From CAZSVI01 sp964610205 (GTDB lineage Bacteria; Bacillota; Clostridia; DSM-8532): a stretch of 15,424 bases of DNA. The DNA lies in the NCBI GenBank assembly GCA_964610205.1, contig CAZSVI010000091.1, positions 1-15,424 on the forward strand, in the 5' to 3' direction. Positions 15,192 through 15,424 of the stretch are shown piece after piece; positions within the stretch are counted from its first letter, which is position 1, and each line of letters starts with the position of its first letter. Made by a program: the position numbers and the translations under genes. The notes beneath the pieces are model-generated. The model worked only from the letters and a program-made list of their open reading frames with translations. It was not told where the DNA came from and did not search any database.

Positions 15192-15224
15192 GAGAGGCGC
15201 TGTCCCTAAGGGATAGCGCCTCTC
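15192..15224. terminator. Strong hairpin after the HAD hydrolase gene, probable terminator
   Basis: GAGAGGCGCT (15192-15201) pairs perfectly with AGCGCCTCTC (15215-15224). The stem extends inward by a G-U and four Watson-Crick pairs to a three-base TAA loop, 15 pairs in all. It begins 20 bases after the stop codon. The + strand tail (AATATGATTTACAATTATTTG) is AT-rich without a true U-run. On the - strand the tail is TCTTTCTTATAT, so it may also end transcripts arriving from the right. Confidence 0.7.
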
Positions 15225-15238
15225 AATATGATTTACAA

Positions 15239-15313
15239 TTATTTGTTTAGGATGCTCTTGTCATCATTTTGTCTGCAATCCTGTATATCATCTACAAGCA
15301 CTTTACATTCCAT
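15239..15313 (-). CDS. Very small reading frame (24 codons) after the antitoxin-like gene; doubtful
   Basis: An ATG at 15313 with a purine-rich AGGGGAGCGG about 3-4 bases upstream opens a frame of 24 residues beginning MECKVLVDDIQ and ending KSILNK. It starts where a toxin gene would normally start relative to the upstream antitoxin-like frame, and KVLVD recalls the first strand of PIN-domain proteins, but it is far too short to be a toxin. It may be a truncated remnant, a leaderless small peptide or chance. No family is recognised. Confidence 0.25.
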   Translation of the reverse strand: MECKVLVDDIQDCRQNDDKSILNK

Positions 15314-15335
15314 GCTCCGCTCCCCTGGCGATTGC

Positions 15336-15424
15336 TTACCTCATGTTTTTTTCGAACTCATCAACCGTATATCCTTGAGTTCCAAGCAAACGGGAACGTT
15401 CCGTCGCAAGCAAACGCTCGGCTG
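15336..15424 (-). CDS. C-terminal end of a small antitoxin-like protein (5' end outside window)
   Basis: The last 28 codons of a - strand gene are visible, running in from the right edge. The peptide contains ERLLATERSRLLG followed by YTVDEFEKNMR and a TAA stop. The amphipathic, charged helix followed by Y-T-x-[DE]-E resembles the C-terminal toxin-binding arm of small Phd/RelB-type antitoxins. That is recollection of family style and cannot be proved from 28 residues. After the stop, the same frame continues with AIARGAEHGM to a second stop at 15303-15305, so the gene may be prematurely terminated. Translation is supported by protein-like composition and a good in-phase frame to the window edge. 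Confidence 0.5.
   Translation of the reverse strand, partial: AERLLATERSRLLGTQGYTVDEFEKNMR

Overview
This window reads as a bacterial chromosome segment, most likely from an anaerobic Bacillota of the Clostridia type. The reasons are GGAGG-type ribosome binding sites before nearly every gene, mid-range GC judged by eye, AT-rich intergenic DNA with TTGAAA/TATAAT-like promoter boxes, and a very large secreted-type protein with fibronectin-III-like modules and Thr-Pro linkers, a style common in plant-polymer-degrading Clostridia. The organism call is an inference; no rRNA or tRNA gene is present.

Positions 1-5296 (+ strand) hold the 3' part of a tightly packed operon: the C-terminal half of an oligopeptide/dipeptide ABC transporter ATPase (Opp/DppD type), its partner ATPase (Opp/DppF type), two different metal-dependent amidohydrolases of the imidazolonepropionase/prolidase-like group, and an NAD(P)+-dependent aldehyde dehydrogenase. 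Genes overlap by 8 bp or are 2 to 15 bp apart. The simplest reading is uptake of a peptide-like or amide compound, hydrolysis of C-N bonds by one or both amidohydrolases, and oxidation of an aldehyde product. The substrate is unknown.

Positions 5297-5578 are non-coding, with two perfect inverted repeats (5366-5390 and 5442-5479) and no U-tract, between the operon and a convergent PaaI-like hotdog thioesterase gene (5579-5971, - strand).

Positions 6168-13964 (- strand) are one uninterrupted gene for a 2598-residue protein: an N-terminal membrane anchor, a helical segment, seven fibronectin-III-like modules with variable insertions, a Thr-Pro linker, and a roughly 1090-residue beta-rich C-terminal half split by a Gly-Ser linker. 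It is the most unusual object here and its function is not recognisable from sequence.

Positions 13965-14344 are an AT-rich divergent intergenic region with a good + strand promoter for a phosphonoacetaldehyde-hydrolase-like HAD enzyme (14345-15172). A strong hairpin follows that gene. The last 200 bases contain, on the - strand, the C-terminal end of a small antitoxin-like protein (stop at 15336-15338) and a tiny downstream reading frame, possibly a decayed toxin-antitoxin pair.
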